Counted from the stretch's first letter, positions 1 through 6,306 are shown. The stretch is 10,290 nucleotides of DNA from Pseudomonadota bacterium (GCA_023417745.1 JAEZEM010000456.1:1-10290); one strand, 5' to 3'. The notes: generated by a model not told the origin, from the letters alone. Made by a program: numbers and translations.

Positions 1-140
1 AAATCCATGAGCACCTTTTTTTTGCCTTGGCCGAGAATCTCCATCACCTTGTCCTCAAGCACCTTGGAGGTGTTGCTGTCGAGCCGGCCGCCAAGCTCCA
101 GCACCGTGACCTCGCCGCTCTCCTTCTCCACGAGTTGCAT
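1..140 (-). CDS. STAS-domain anti-sigma factor antagonist, 3' end beyond window (partial)
   Basis: The visible 46 codons, starting MQLVEKESGEVTVLELGG, form the first strands and helix of a STAS domain of the SpoIIAA/RsbV type. They include the pattern L-GRLDSNTS followed by a helix and the strand KKKVLMDF. The start is ATG at 140, preceded by a purine-rich AGGGGG stretch. The protein runs off the left edge before the conserved D-S-S/T-G-L loop that carries the regulatory phosphoserine, so phosphorylatability cannot be judged. It lies 18 bases after the stop of the RsbW-like gene on the same strand, so the two are almost certainly cotranscribed. In this family the unphosphorylated antagonist binds the anti-sigma kinase and releases its target, and the kinase inactivates it by phosphorylation. 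A run of eight A on the coding strand (16-23) encodes the Lys stretch. Confidence 0.88.
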   Translation of the reverse strand, partial: MQLVEKESGEVTVLELGGRLDSNTSKVLEDKVMEILGQGKKKVLMD

Positions 141-158
141 GTCGCCCCCTTTGTCGAT

Positions 159-572
159 TCAAATGTCTTTTTCCAGCACTAAGCGGTTGAGACCGCCCAC
201 ACGTTCGTAGGCCACCCGGTCCATAATGGTGCGCACGAGATGGATGCCCAGCCCGCCGATGGGCCGCTCCTCAACCGGCGCGCTCACGTCGGGAATCCGG
301 GCCGTCAGCGGATCAAAGGGCCGGGCGTCGTCTTCCAGGAGAAAGCGCAGCCGGCCGCCCTCCTCGGCCATGCCCACATGGATGCCGTGTTCCCCGTCAT
401 CGGCATAGCCATAGGAGATGGTGTTGGTGAGCAGTTCGTCCAGAACCAGACGGATCTGGTAGCGCAGCTTGGCAGGCAAGCCATGGGCCTCGCCAAAGGC
501 TTCCACGGCATCGGCCACGCGGTCCAGTTCCAGCAGGCGGTTGGCTATGCGCAAGGAAAAACCCGGCAGCAT
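159..572 (-). CDS. RsbW-like anti-sigma regulatory factor / serine kinase (HATPase_c_2)
   Basis: This 137-aa protein is a single GHKL ATP-binding domain of the RsbW/SpoIIAB class. The N-box is DELLTNTISYGY with Glu46 and Asn50. The G1-like box is EDDARPFDP (residues 80-88), where Ala replaces the usual Gly after DD. The G2 box is GGLGIH (106-111). Such proteins bind a sigma factor or other target and phosphorylate a STAS antagonist, here probably the product of the gene 18 bases downstream. I chose ATG at 572 because the family homology starts with LPGFSLRIANRL and because GGGGA lies about 8 bases upstream. The frame stays open to 836, but that upstream extension is low-complexity and reaches the tRNA gene, so it is probably leader. 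The same fold also occurs in RsbT and in non-sigma switches, so the target is unknown. Confidence 0.9.
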   Translation of the reverse strand: MLPGFSLRIANRLLELDRVADAVEAFGEAHGLPAKLRYQIRLVLDELLTNTISYGYADDGEHGIHVGMAEEGGRLRFLLEDDARPFDPLTARIPDVSAPVEERPIGGLGIHLVRTIMDRVAYERVGGLNRLVLEKDI

Positions 573-701
573 CCTGTCCCCAGCGCGCGGCGTCCCTTGT
601 CCGGCGACATCCTGCGCGTGATTGGCCTCGAAACGGGCCGGCAGCCCCGTCCGACGGCATGGAAAACATCCGGCCGCGCCATCGGGCGCACGGCCAATCA
701 G

Positions 702-733
702 GGGAAGCTTCCCGTTTTTCAAAGCCCTGTCAA
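702..733 (-). promoter_or_regulatory. possible promoter/operator of the anti-sigma operon
   Basis: On the minus strand a perfect -35 hexamer TTGACA reads from 733 to 728. Seventeen bases further is AAGCTT (710-705), which matches a -10 box poorly (2 of 6). That hexamer is the centre of a perfect 12-base palindrome, GGGAAGCTTCCC (702-713). A weak -10 lying inside a palindrome is compatible with a repressor- or activator-controlled promoter, but this is inference. The rest of 573-836 shows no gene I can support. Confidence 0.25.
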
Positions 734-778
734 GGCGAGCCGCCGCCGGCCCCATTGCGGCCGTCCCGGCAGTGAAAG

Positions 779-819
779 AAAAAAAATCCCTTGACGGAAG
801 GTCGGGTTTTGGGTAGATG
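779..819 (+). promoter_or_regulatory. promoter for tRNA-His
   Basis: TTGACG (791-796) and TAGATG (814-819) are separated by 17 bases. This predicts a start near 826, about 11 bases before the tRNA. A run of eight A (779-786) lies just upstream of the -35 where an UP element would be, which is common at stable RNA promoters. The -10 match is weak (3 of 6), so spacing and position carry most of the support. Confidence 0.5.
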
Positions 820-836
820 ACTTTTCCTTCGTCCAT

Positions 837-913
837 GGTGGCTGTAGCTCAGTTGGTAGAGTCCCAGGTTGTGGCCCTGGTTGTCGTGGGTTCGAGCCCC
901 ATCAGTCACCCCA
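837..913 (+). tRNA. tRNA-His (anticodon GTG)
   Basis: A full cloverleaf can be folded by eye. The acceptor stem is GTGGCTG (838-844) with CAGTCAC (903-909). The D stem is GCTC with GAGT. The anticodon stem is CCAGG (864-868) with CCTGG (876-880), and its loop TTGTGGC carries anticodon GTG at 871-873. The T arm is GTGGG, TTCGAGC, CCCAT. G at 837 is the extra 5' G-1 typical of tRNA-His and faces C73 at 910. The CCA end is encoded (911-913). The gene is transcribed alone, with a promoter just upstream and an intrinsic terminator 14 bases downstream. Confidence 0.97.
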
Positions 914-926
914 GCAATTTTCCTTG

Positions 927-957
927 AAAAGGCCCGGTTTACCGCCGGGCCTTTTTT
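927..957 (+). terminator. intrinsic terminator after tRNA-His
   Basis: The stem GGCCCGG (931-937) pairs with CCGGGCC (945-951) across a 7-base loop. It is preceded by AAAA and followed by six T (952-957). It ends the tRNA transcript, so the ClC gene downstream needs its own promoter. Confidence 0.9.
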
Positions 958-1083
958 ATTGCGCGAATTGTCTGTTTTTAGCAATATCCTGTCATTCTAG
1001 CGTCAGACAGACAAGGCTGTCGATCTTATCCTTTCCCTCGGGCACCTTTGCTCCTGTTCCTGTCCGTGAACGCCCCGGCCGGC

Positions 1084-1106
1084 GCATCCACCCGGAAAGT
1101 GGATGC
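1084..1106 (+). promoter_or_regulatory. hairpin in the ClC gene leader
   Basis: GCATCCAC (1084-1091) and GTGGATGC (1099-1106) form a perfect 8-bp stem with a 7-base loop, ending 36 bases before the ClC start codon. No T-run follows, so it is not a standard terminator. It could be a protein-binding site on DNA or a leader structure affecting mRNA stability or translation. It does not resemble the fluoride riboswitch sometimes found before ClC genes. The remainder of 958-1142 holds no gene and no convincing promoter; a TATTGC/GCAATA inverted repeat lies at 957-986. Confidence 0.35.
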
Positions 1107-1142
1107 CGGTCGGGCCAGTCCCCAGCTCACGAGGCGCATCCC

Positions 1143-2426
1143 ATGACAACAGAACACAACACCATGGAACCGGCCCAGCGTTCGTCCCTGGTCAGGCTCG
1201 CCGGCGTCGTCACGCTGACCGGCGTGGTGGCCGGACTCGGCGGCATGGGCCTGGCTTTGCTGCTGCATTTCATCCAGCATGTCGGTTTTGGCTACGACAT
1301 GTACCAGTGGCACGGCGCGAAGAGCTTTCTGGAGGGCGTGTCCGGCACGACCCCGGTCCGCCGGGTGGCGGCCCTTGGCCTATGCGGCCTGGTGGCCGGT
1401 CTTGGCTGGTGGATCGTTTACGGCTTTTGCCGGCCGCTGGTCTCCATCCGAAAGGCCGTGTCCTCCAGTGACCACCAGATGCCGCTTACAGCCACCCTCC
1501 TCCATGCCCTGCTCCAGATCGTCACCGTGGCCCTGGGCTCGCCCCTGGGCCGTGAAGTCGCGCCGCGCGAACTGGCGGCGGTCCTGGCCGGGAAACTGGC
1601 CCGGGCGGCCCGGCTGACCGGCGAGGAGACGCGGGTCATGGTGGCCTGCGCCGCCGGGGCCGGGCTGGCTGCCGTCTACAACGTGCCTGTCGGCGGCATG
1701 CTGTTTACCCTGGAAGCGCTTTTGGGGAGCTTTCGGGTCTCCGCGCTCCTGCCGGCCATGGCGACCTCGGTCATCGCCTCCATGGTGGCCTGGATCGGAC
1801 TTGGCGACGTGTCCCAGTACGTGCTGCCCCAGGCCGCCATTTCCCCGTCCCTGGTGGCCTGGTCGATAACGATGGGGCCGCTTTTCGGGGCCGCCGCCTT
1901 CGGCTTTTCCAGAAGTTCCGCCATGGCGCGCGGACATGCCCCTCGGGATTGGCGGCTTGTGCCGTTTTGCCTGGTCCTTTTCACGGCCCTTGGCGTGGCG
2001 GCCGTCTTTTGTCCGGCCCTGCTCGGCAACGGCAAAGGGCCGCTGCAATTGAGCCTTTTTAACGACATGACCGCCGGCTTCGCCGCCGTGATCTTCGCGC
2101 TCAAGTTCGTGTTCATCATGGGCAGCCTGCGGGCCGGAGCCGAAGGCGGGCTGCTGACTCCCGGCATGACCCTTGGGGCCATGCTGGCCACCGTGGCCGG
2201 CAGCGTCTGGGGACTGGCCTTTCCGGCCCTCGAACCGGCCAGCCTGGCCATCATCGGCGCGGGAGCGTTCCTGGCTTCGTCCATGAACATGCCCTTGACC
2301 GCCGTGGTGCTCGTGTTCGAGTTCACCCGTTTCAATCATGATTTCTTCTATCCCATGCTCCTGGCCGTGGCCGGCTCCTATGCGACCTACACCTGGCTCT
2401 CCCGGCGTGGGGCCGGCCGCCCCTAA
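1143..2426 (+). CDS. ClC-family chloride channel or Cl-/H+ antiporter
   Basis: A 427-aa hydrophobic integral membrane protein with the repeated helices of the voltage-gated chloride channel family. The pore motif GSPLGREVAP (132-141) carries the external gating glutamate at Glu138 (Glu148 in E. coli ClcA). It is followed by GAGLAAVYNVPVGGMLFTLE (172-191) and the late pore motif GGLLTPGMTLGA (335-346). The first selectivity motif, usually GSGIP, is not recognisable; the aligned stretch is SSSDHQMP near 107-114. The residue after Glu191 is Ala192, where proton-coupled exchangers have the internal proton glutamate (Glu203 in ClcA), so passive chloride conduction is possible. There is no C-terminal CBS pair. 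ATG 1143 was chosen for GAGG at 1131-1134; the longer upstream frame overlaps the tRNA terminator. It stands alone, convergent with cheY. Confidence 0.92.
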   Translation: MTTEHNTMEPAQRSSLVRLAGVVTLTGVVAGLGGMGLALLLHFIQHVGFGYDMYQWHGAKSFLEGVSGTTPVRRVAALGLCGLVAGLGWWIVYGFCRPLVSIRKAVSSSDHQMPLTATLLHALLQIVTVALGSPLGREVAPRELAAVLAGKLARAARLTGEETRVMVACAAGAGLAAVYNVPVGGMLFTLEALLGSFRVSALLPAMATSVIASMVAWIGLGDVSQYVLPQAAISPSLVAWSITMGPLFGAAAFGFSRSSAMARGHAPRDWRLVPFCLVLFTALGVAAVFCPALLGNGKGPLQLSLFNDMTAGFAAVIFALKFVFIMGSLRAGAEGGLLTPGMTLGAMLATVAGSVWGLAFPALEPASLAIIGAGAFLASSMNMPLTAVVLVFEFTRFNHDFFYPMLLAVAGSYATYTWLSRRGAGRP

Positions 2427-2453
2427 GCGCCGGACAGGCCCGTTTGTCCCAAC

Positions 2454-2481
2454 AAAAAAGCCCCGGACCGGCCGGGGCTTT
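2454..2481 (-). terminator. bidirectional intrinsic terminator between ClC gene and cheY
   Basis: AAAGCCCCGG (2457-2466) pairs perfectly with CCGGGGCTTT (2472-2481) around a 5-base loop. Read on the minus strand it ends in six T (2459-2454), so it is a strong terminator for the che operon. On the plus strand only three T follow, so it is weaker for the ClC gene. It lies between convergent stops at 2426 and 2510. Confidence 0.85.
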
Positions 2482-2509
2482 GCAGTATCGGAAGCGGAAG
2501 AAAGAGCCG

Positions 2510-2872
2510 TTAGCGCAAGACCTTCTTGACCACGGCCAGGAGCTGGTCCGGGGTGAAGGGTTTGACGATCCAGCCCGTAGCCCCAGCGGACTTGCCTTCG
2601 GCCTTCTTGCCGGCCTGGGATTCCGTGGTCAGCATGACCACCGGGATGAACTTGTAGGCGGCCTGGGCCCGGATGCCCTTGATCAGGCCAATGCCGTCAA
2701 GATTGGGCATGTTGAGATCGGTGATCACCATGTCGATCGTGCCGGACATCTTGGAAAGCGCGTCCTTGCCGTCCGAGGCTTCGATGACGTCATAGCCTTC
2801 CTTCTTGAGCGTCATGGCGACCATCTGTCTGACGCTGGCCGAATCGTCCACGGTCATGATGCGTTTGGCCAT
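2510..2872 (-). CDS. cheY: CheY-type single-domain response regulator
   Basis: A 120-aa stand-alone receiver domain. The acidic pair is Asp9/Asp10 (MTVDDS), the phosphoacceptor is Asp52 in TDLNMPNLDG, the switch threonine is Thr82 in VVMLTTES, and the conserved lysine is Lys104 in VKPF. Trp101 sits next to the KPF motif where flagellar CheY often has Tyr. There is no output domain, so it probably carries the signal from CheA by phosphotransfer to Asp52 and then to a motor or other protein partner. It is the last gene of the operon. Its ATG at 2872 follows the STAS stop by one base, with GAGGA inside the end of that gene, which suggests translational coupling. An upstream ATG at 2920 lies inside the STAS gene and is not needed. 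The bidirectional terminator lies 29 bases downstream. Confidence 0.95.
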   Translation of the reverse strand: MAKRIMTVDDSASVRQMVAMTLKKEGYDVIEASDGKDALSKMSGTIDMVITDLNMPNLDGIGLIKGIRAQAAYKFIPVVMLTTESQAGKKAEGKSAGATGWIVKPFTPDQLLAVVKKVLR

Positions 2873-2873
2873 C

Positions 2874-3197
2874 TTAATCCTCGTCGGAGAAGAAGTTTGC
2901 AAGTTTTGGCGTGCGGGCAAAGCCCGACACGCGCGCGGCGGCCAGGGCCGCCGGAGAAACCGGCCCGTAGCGGCGAAGGCTCCCGCCGTTTTGTTCCAGG
3001 CTGACGGCAGTGGCCAGCAACAACTGCAGGAAGGTGATGTCGGCTTCCTCGACCCCGGAGACGTCGAGGGTCAACACCGGGGCTGCGGCAATGGCCTCGA
3101 GCAACGCTTGCCGCAGGGCCGCCGCATGTTCCACCGTGCATTTGCCGGCAACGGCGAAGACGGGCTTGCCGTCGTGTTCCAATCGGGTCAGTTCCAT
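2874..3197 (-). CDS. STAS-domain protein of the chemosensory operon
   Basis: A 107-aa soluble protein fitting a STAS domain: an N-terminal strand pair (MELTRLEHDGKPVFAVAG), the helix HAAALRQALLEAI, then LTLDVSGVEEADITFLQLL (42-60). In SpoIIAA-type antagonists the last segment reads D-S-S/T-G-L and contains the regulatory serine; here it is D53-I54-T55-F56-L57, so only Thr55 remains as a hydroxyl residue. It may therefore act without the usual phosphoswitch, or with Thr55. It lies 21 bases after the cheA stop and one base before cheY. The ATG at 3197 is preceded by GAGGAG at good spacing. A role as scaffold or input module in CheA signalling is inferred from position. The C-terminus (FFSDED) is acidic. 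Confidence 0.85.
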   Translation of the reverse strand: MELTRLEHDGKPVFAVAGKCTVEHAAALRQALLEAIAAAPVLTLDVSGVEEADITFLQLLLATAVSLEQNGGSLRRYGPVSPAALAAARVSGFARTPKLANFFSDED

Positions 3198-3218
3198 GGG
3201 CGCTCCTCGTGAACCCGC

Positions 3219-5375
3219 CTACTGCGGCACTGTACGAAACGGTTCGCCGGCGTGCAAGCGGCTGTCCTCGCGGCCGCGCACGAAACGCACGAGCTGGGGC
3301 ACGTCGAGGATCAGCGAGATGCTGCCGTCGCCGTTGATCGTGGTGCCGGATATCCATTTGAGATGGCGGTAGCAGTCGTCGAGGCTTTTGATGACGGCCT
3401 GCTGCCGGCCAATGACCTTGTCCACGCAAAAGCCGACGGTTTCGCCCTCGGCCTCGGTGATGACCACCCGCTCGTAGCCGGGCTGGTCGCCGGGCACGTC
3501 GAAGAGCCGGCGCAGGCTGACCACCGGAGCCATGGAGCCCATACGCTCGATGGTGTCCACGGTGCGGACTTGCCCTTCCACGAACCGCTCCTGAAAACCG
3601 CGCAGGTTGACCAGGGGCACGATGAAGGAATCGCCGCCGACCATGACGTTGAACCCGTCGATGATGGCCAGGGTCAGCGGCAGCCGGATGGTCACGGTGG
3701 CGCCCTGCCCCAGGACGCTTGCGAGCTCCACCGTGCCGCGCAGGGCCTCGATGTTTTTCTTGACCACGTCCATGCCCACGCCCCGGCCGGACACGTCGGA
3801 GATCTTGGCCGCCGTGGAAAAGCCAGGGGAGAAGATGCAGTCGAAAAGTTCCTTTTCCGAGGGTTCGGCCTCGGGCGCGATGAGTCCGCGGTCCACGGCC
3901 TTGCGGCGCACGGCGGCCACGTCGATGCCCCGACCGTCGTCGGCGATGACGATGACCACGTTGCCGCCGGAATGGTTGGCGGAAAGGGTCACCCGTCCCT
4001 GCGGCGGCTTGCCGACGGCCTGGCGTTCCTCGGGGCGTTCCAGGCCGTGGTCGAGGCTGTTGCGCAGCAGATGGACCAGCGGGTCCTTGATGCGGTCGAT
4101 GACGGTCTTGTCGAGTTCGGTCTCGCCGCCGTGGGCCACGAATTCCACGTCCTTGCCAAGGCTGGCGGCCAGGTCGCGGGTCAGGCGCGTGAACTGGCTG
4201 AAGACCGAGCCGATGGGCAGCATGCGAAGCCCAAGAGCCACGTCGCGCAGGTTGTCGGTCAGGCGTTCGAGATCCTCGTCGACTTCGGTCACGGCGTCGA
4301 GGTCCCGGGCCTTGGCCGCCTGGCGCAGGCGCGATTGCAGGATGACCAGTTCGCCGACCATACTGACCAGGCTGTCCAGGCGGGCGGCGTCCACGCGCAG
4401 GGTGGCGGCGGCGGCCGGGGCCTTGGCCTGGGGCGCGGAACGCTGTTCGGCGCCTTTCTGTATCTGACTTTTTTGCTTGGCGACTTCGATGATGGTCAGT
4501 TTCGCGGCCAGGGCGGCTTCCAGGCGGGCGGCGGCGGCCTCCAGGTCCTCCTGGTCGTGGCCCTTGAACTCGGCCAGGAGTTCGTCGAGATCGGCGGCCC
4601 GCAGGATGCCGGTATGCAGATGCTGGATGCCGACTTCGGAGTCGCCTTCGACGAAGATGAACACGTCGCGCAGGCCATCCACGGCGCAGGGCGTGGCAAT
4701 GAGGATGTCGAACAGGCCGTAGACGCGTTCGGGGTCGAAATCGTCGTTGTCCAGGGCCGGCTTGGGGCCGTGGCGCAGCACATGCATGTCGCCCAGGGTG
4801 TCGAGTTCGGCCAAAAGCCGCACCGGATCGTTGCCGGTCAGCAACATGTCCGGGTTGGGGCGCAGGCGGACCCAGTAGATGCTCGGCGGGCCGGCCAGAG
4901 CTTGGCAGGCATATTCGTTTTCTTCCGAGGCCGGCCGCAGGATGGGCGGTTCCCCGTCGTCGTCCGCGTGGTTCGGGGCGGCCGCCGCTCCTCCGGGCAG
5001 ATAGGCGGCAAATGAGGCCAGGAGCCGGTCGGAGGCGTCGCGATGGGCGTCCTGGTGGTCGGGGGGGGCTTCGAGCAGGGTCAGGATGTGATCCTTGGCG
5101 GCCAGGGTGAGGCTCAAAAGCTCCCGGCTGACGGGCAGGTCGCCGGTGCGCACCCGGTCGAGGACGGTTTCCACGTCATGGGTGAAGTGGGAAATTTCCT
5201 CGAAGCCGAACATGGCCCCGCCGCCCTTGATGGTGTGCATGGCCCGGAAACAGGCGTCCACCCGAGCCGTGTCGTTGGGATTGGTTTCGAGTTCGAGCAG
5301 GCCCTGTTCGAGTTCGCCGAGCAGCTCCCGGGTCTCTTCAATATAAAGGGCAATGGACGGATCAATGTCGGACAT
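3219..5375 (-). CDS. cheA: chemotaxis histidine kinase CheA
   Basis: A 718-aa kinase that autophosphorylates on His and passes phosphate to CheY. P1/HPt comprises about residues 1-120, with His47 in AMHTIKGGGAMFG. No canonical CheY-binding P2 is evident; instead residues about 155-275 form a conserved-looking globular region (YWVRLRPNPDMLLTGNDP through ADLDELLAEF). A charged, Ala-rich linker follows. P3 dimerisation spans about 325-400 (RLDSLVSMVGELVILQSRL). P4 ATPase: N-box HLLRNSLDHGLE from 435, G1 DDGRGI (479-484), G2 GRGVGMD (530-536). P5, CheW-like, spans about 570-700. There is no fused receiver, consistent with the separate cheY. ATG 5375 follows GGGAGGA; the frame is open upstream to 5525 without a better start. 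Eight consecutive C (5061-5068) encode part of the linker after HPt. A 155-base gap separates it from cheW. Confidence 0.97.
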   Translation of the reverse strand: MSDIDPSIALYIEETRELLGELEQGLLELETNPNDTARVDACFRAMHTIKGGGAMFGFEEISHFTHDVETVLDRVRTGDLPVSRELLSLTLAAKDHILTLLEAPPDHQDAHRDASDRLLASFAAYLPGGAAAAPNHADDDGEPPILRPASEENEYACQALAGPPSIYWVRLRPNPDMLLTGNDPVRLLAELDTLGDMHVLRHGPKPALDNDDFDPERVYGLFDILIATPCAVDGLRDVFIFVEGDSEVGIQHLHTGILRAADLDELLAEFKGHDQEDLEAAAARLEAALAAKLTIIEVAKQKSQIQKGAEQRSAPQAKAPAAAATLRVDAARLDSLVSMVGELVILQSRLRQAAKARDLDAVTEVDEDLERLTDNLRDVALGLRMLPIGSVFSQFTRLTRDLAASLGKDVEFVAHGGETELDKTVIDRIKDPLVHLLRNSLDHGLERPEERQAVGKPPQGRVTLSANHSGGNVVIVIADDGRGIDVAAVRRKAVDRGLIAPEAEPSEKELFDCIFSPGFSTAAKISDVSGRGVGMDVVKKNIEALRGTVELASVLGQGATVTIRLPLTLAIIDGFNVMVGGDSFIVPLVNLRGFQERFVEGQVRTVDTIERMGSMAPVVSLRRLFDVPGDQPGYERVVITEAEGETVGFCVDKVIGRQQAVIKSLDDCYRHLKWISGTTINGDGSISLILDVPQLVRFVRGREDSRLHAGEPFRTVPQ

Positions 5376-5530
5376 GTCGGTCCTCCCTGGCGCTGCGTAT
5401 TCCACGGGACTGGCCTGACCGGCGGCTGAAACCCCGCCTGGACCGGCCAGAAAGGCTTGCGACGCCCTCGCTCCGACCAGGCGGCCAGGACGGTCCGCCC
5501 GACGCCCCGGACGGGCCGCCGCCATGCTGT
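5376..5530 (-). other. untranslated spacer between cheW and cheA
   Basis: This 155-base gap is unusually long for an otherwise tightly packed operon. It contains the cheA ribosome-binding site next to 5375 and an 8-bp inverted repeat, CCGCCTGG (5434-5441) and CCAGGCGG (5477-5484). I see no promoter, terminator T-run or small gene I can support. Confidence 0.3.
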
Positions 5531-6076
5531 CTAACGGAAAAAATCCTCGTCGGAGCCGGCCGTCGCCGGCTGGACAGGCGGCGGGGCGTCGTCGCCCATG
5601 ACCCGGGAGAGATCCTGTATTTCATCGCTGGAAAAAACCTTGTCCACGTCGAGAACGAGCAGGAACCGGTCGCCGTGCTTGCCGATGCCCCGGATGAAAT
5701 CGGCCCGCACGGCCGCGCCCATGCGGGGCGGCGGATCAATGCGGTCGGTTTCGAGTTCGAGCACTTCCTTGACCGAGTCGGCCAGGGCGCCCATGACGGA
5801 CAAGGCGTCGTCTTTTTTGATTTCCACGATGACGATGCGGGTGTTGAGCGTGCGCTCCACCTGTCCCAGGCCGAATTTCATACGCAAATCGACCACGGGC
5901 ACGGCATTGCCGCGCACGTTGACCACGCCGCGCATGTATTCCGGCGTCTGGGGAATGCGGGTGATGTCCGTGTAGTCAAGGATTTCCCTGACGGAAAAGA
6001 TGTCAATGGCGAAAAGCTCGTTGCCAAGGGTCAGCGTCAAAAAACGCTGGCTGCCGTATTGGGCGTCCTGGGCCAT
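5531..6076 (-). CDS. cheW: CheW-type chemotaxis coupling protein
   Basis: A 181-aa protein with a single CheW domain that would couple receptors to CheA. Visible family features are RFLTLTLGNELFAIDIFSVR at the start of the domain, ILDYTDITRIPQTPEYMRGV, VNVRGNAVPVVDLRMKFG, a strand reading TRIVIVEI, and DRFLLVLDVDKVF near the end. The C-terminal 30 residues, acidic and Pro/Ala-rich, extend beyond the domain. It is the first gene of the minus-strand operon, and the receptor it serves is not in the window. The start at 6076 is favoured by AGGGAG a few bases upstream and by the match to family length; the frame extends upstream to 6169 without homology. Confidence 0.95.
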   Translation of the reverse strand: MAQDAQYGSQRFLTLTLGNELFAIDIFSVREILDYTDITRIPQTPEYMRGVVNVRGNAVPVVDLRMKFGLGQVERTLNTRIVIVEIKKDDALSVMGALADSVKEVLELETDRIDPPPRMGAAVRADFIRGIGKHGDRFLLVLDVDKVFSSDEIQDLSRVMGDDAPPPVQPATAGSDEDFFR

Positions 6077-6116
6077 GGGATGCTCCCTTGTATCGCGGCT
6101 TCGCGGGCATGTTGCG

Positions 6117-6169
6117 GGACAATAATGTCCACTACTCCTCAGACTACACGTAATTTGGCAGAATGACAA
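6117..6169 (-). promoter_or_regulatory. candidate promoter and operator of the che operon
   Basis: On the minus strand TTGTCA (6169-6164) is 17 bases from TAGTCT (6146-6141): a 5-of-6 -35 with a weak 3-of-6 -10. Just downstream, at the expected start of transcription, lies GGACA-ATAA-TGTCC (6117-6130), a perfect 5-bp inverted repeat with a 4-base centre that could be an operator. I found no sigma-54 (GG-N10-GC) element nearby. Confidence 0.35.
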
Positions 6170-6306
6170 CGCCTTTCTCGGATTATCTGGACCGGCAAAA
6201 CGATCTCGCGACGACGCGCTGTCTGGAGCAGTCAGGTCAGGGCTGTTTGCGGCACTCCACTTTTCCGTTTTTTTCCTTTACAGTAACGGGAAAGGGAGAG
6301 GATGCC

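Noticed and set aside
573..836. 88-residue N-terminal extension of the RsbW-like protein
   Set aside because: It has no homology to the family, no ribosome site at 836 or 755, and reaches the tRNA-His gene; ATG 572 fits family length and has a better upstream purine stretch.
837..957. tRNA-His as an integration (att) site for a genomic island
   Set aside because: No integrase, no repeat of the tRNA 3' end and no compositional change is visible; the tRNA is followed directly by its own terminator and an ordinary gene.
960..1142. Fluoride or other riboswitch upstream of the ClC gene
   Set aside because: The leader has a simple hairpin but lacks the conserved pseudoknot sequence blocks I would expect of the crcB motif, and I recognise no other class.
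1380..2339. 319-codon minus-strand frame opposite the ClC gene
   Set aside because: Gly/His/Arg-rich shadow without domains; the plus frame gives a clear ClC membrane protein.
3252..5015. 587-codon plus-strand open frame opposite cheA
   Set aside because: It is a shadow of high-GC codon bias antisense to a clear CheA; the translation is low-complexity (His/Gly/Asp/Val-rich) and has no recognisable domain.
5434..5484. 8-bp inverted repeat in the cheW-cheA gap as a terminator or attenuator
   Set aside because: The arms are 35 bases apart with no T-run on either strand; in sequence this GC-rich it may be chance.
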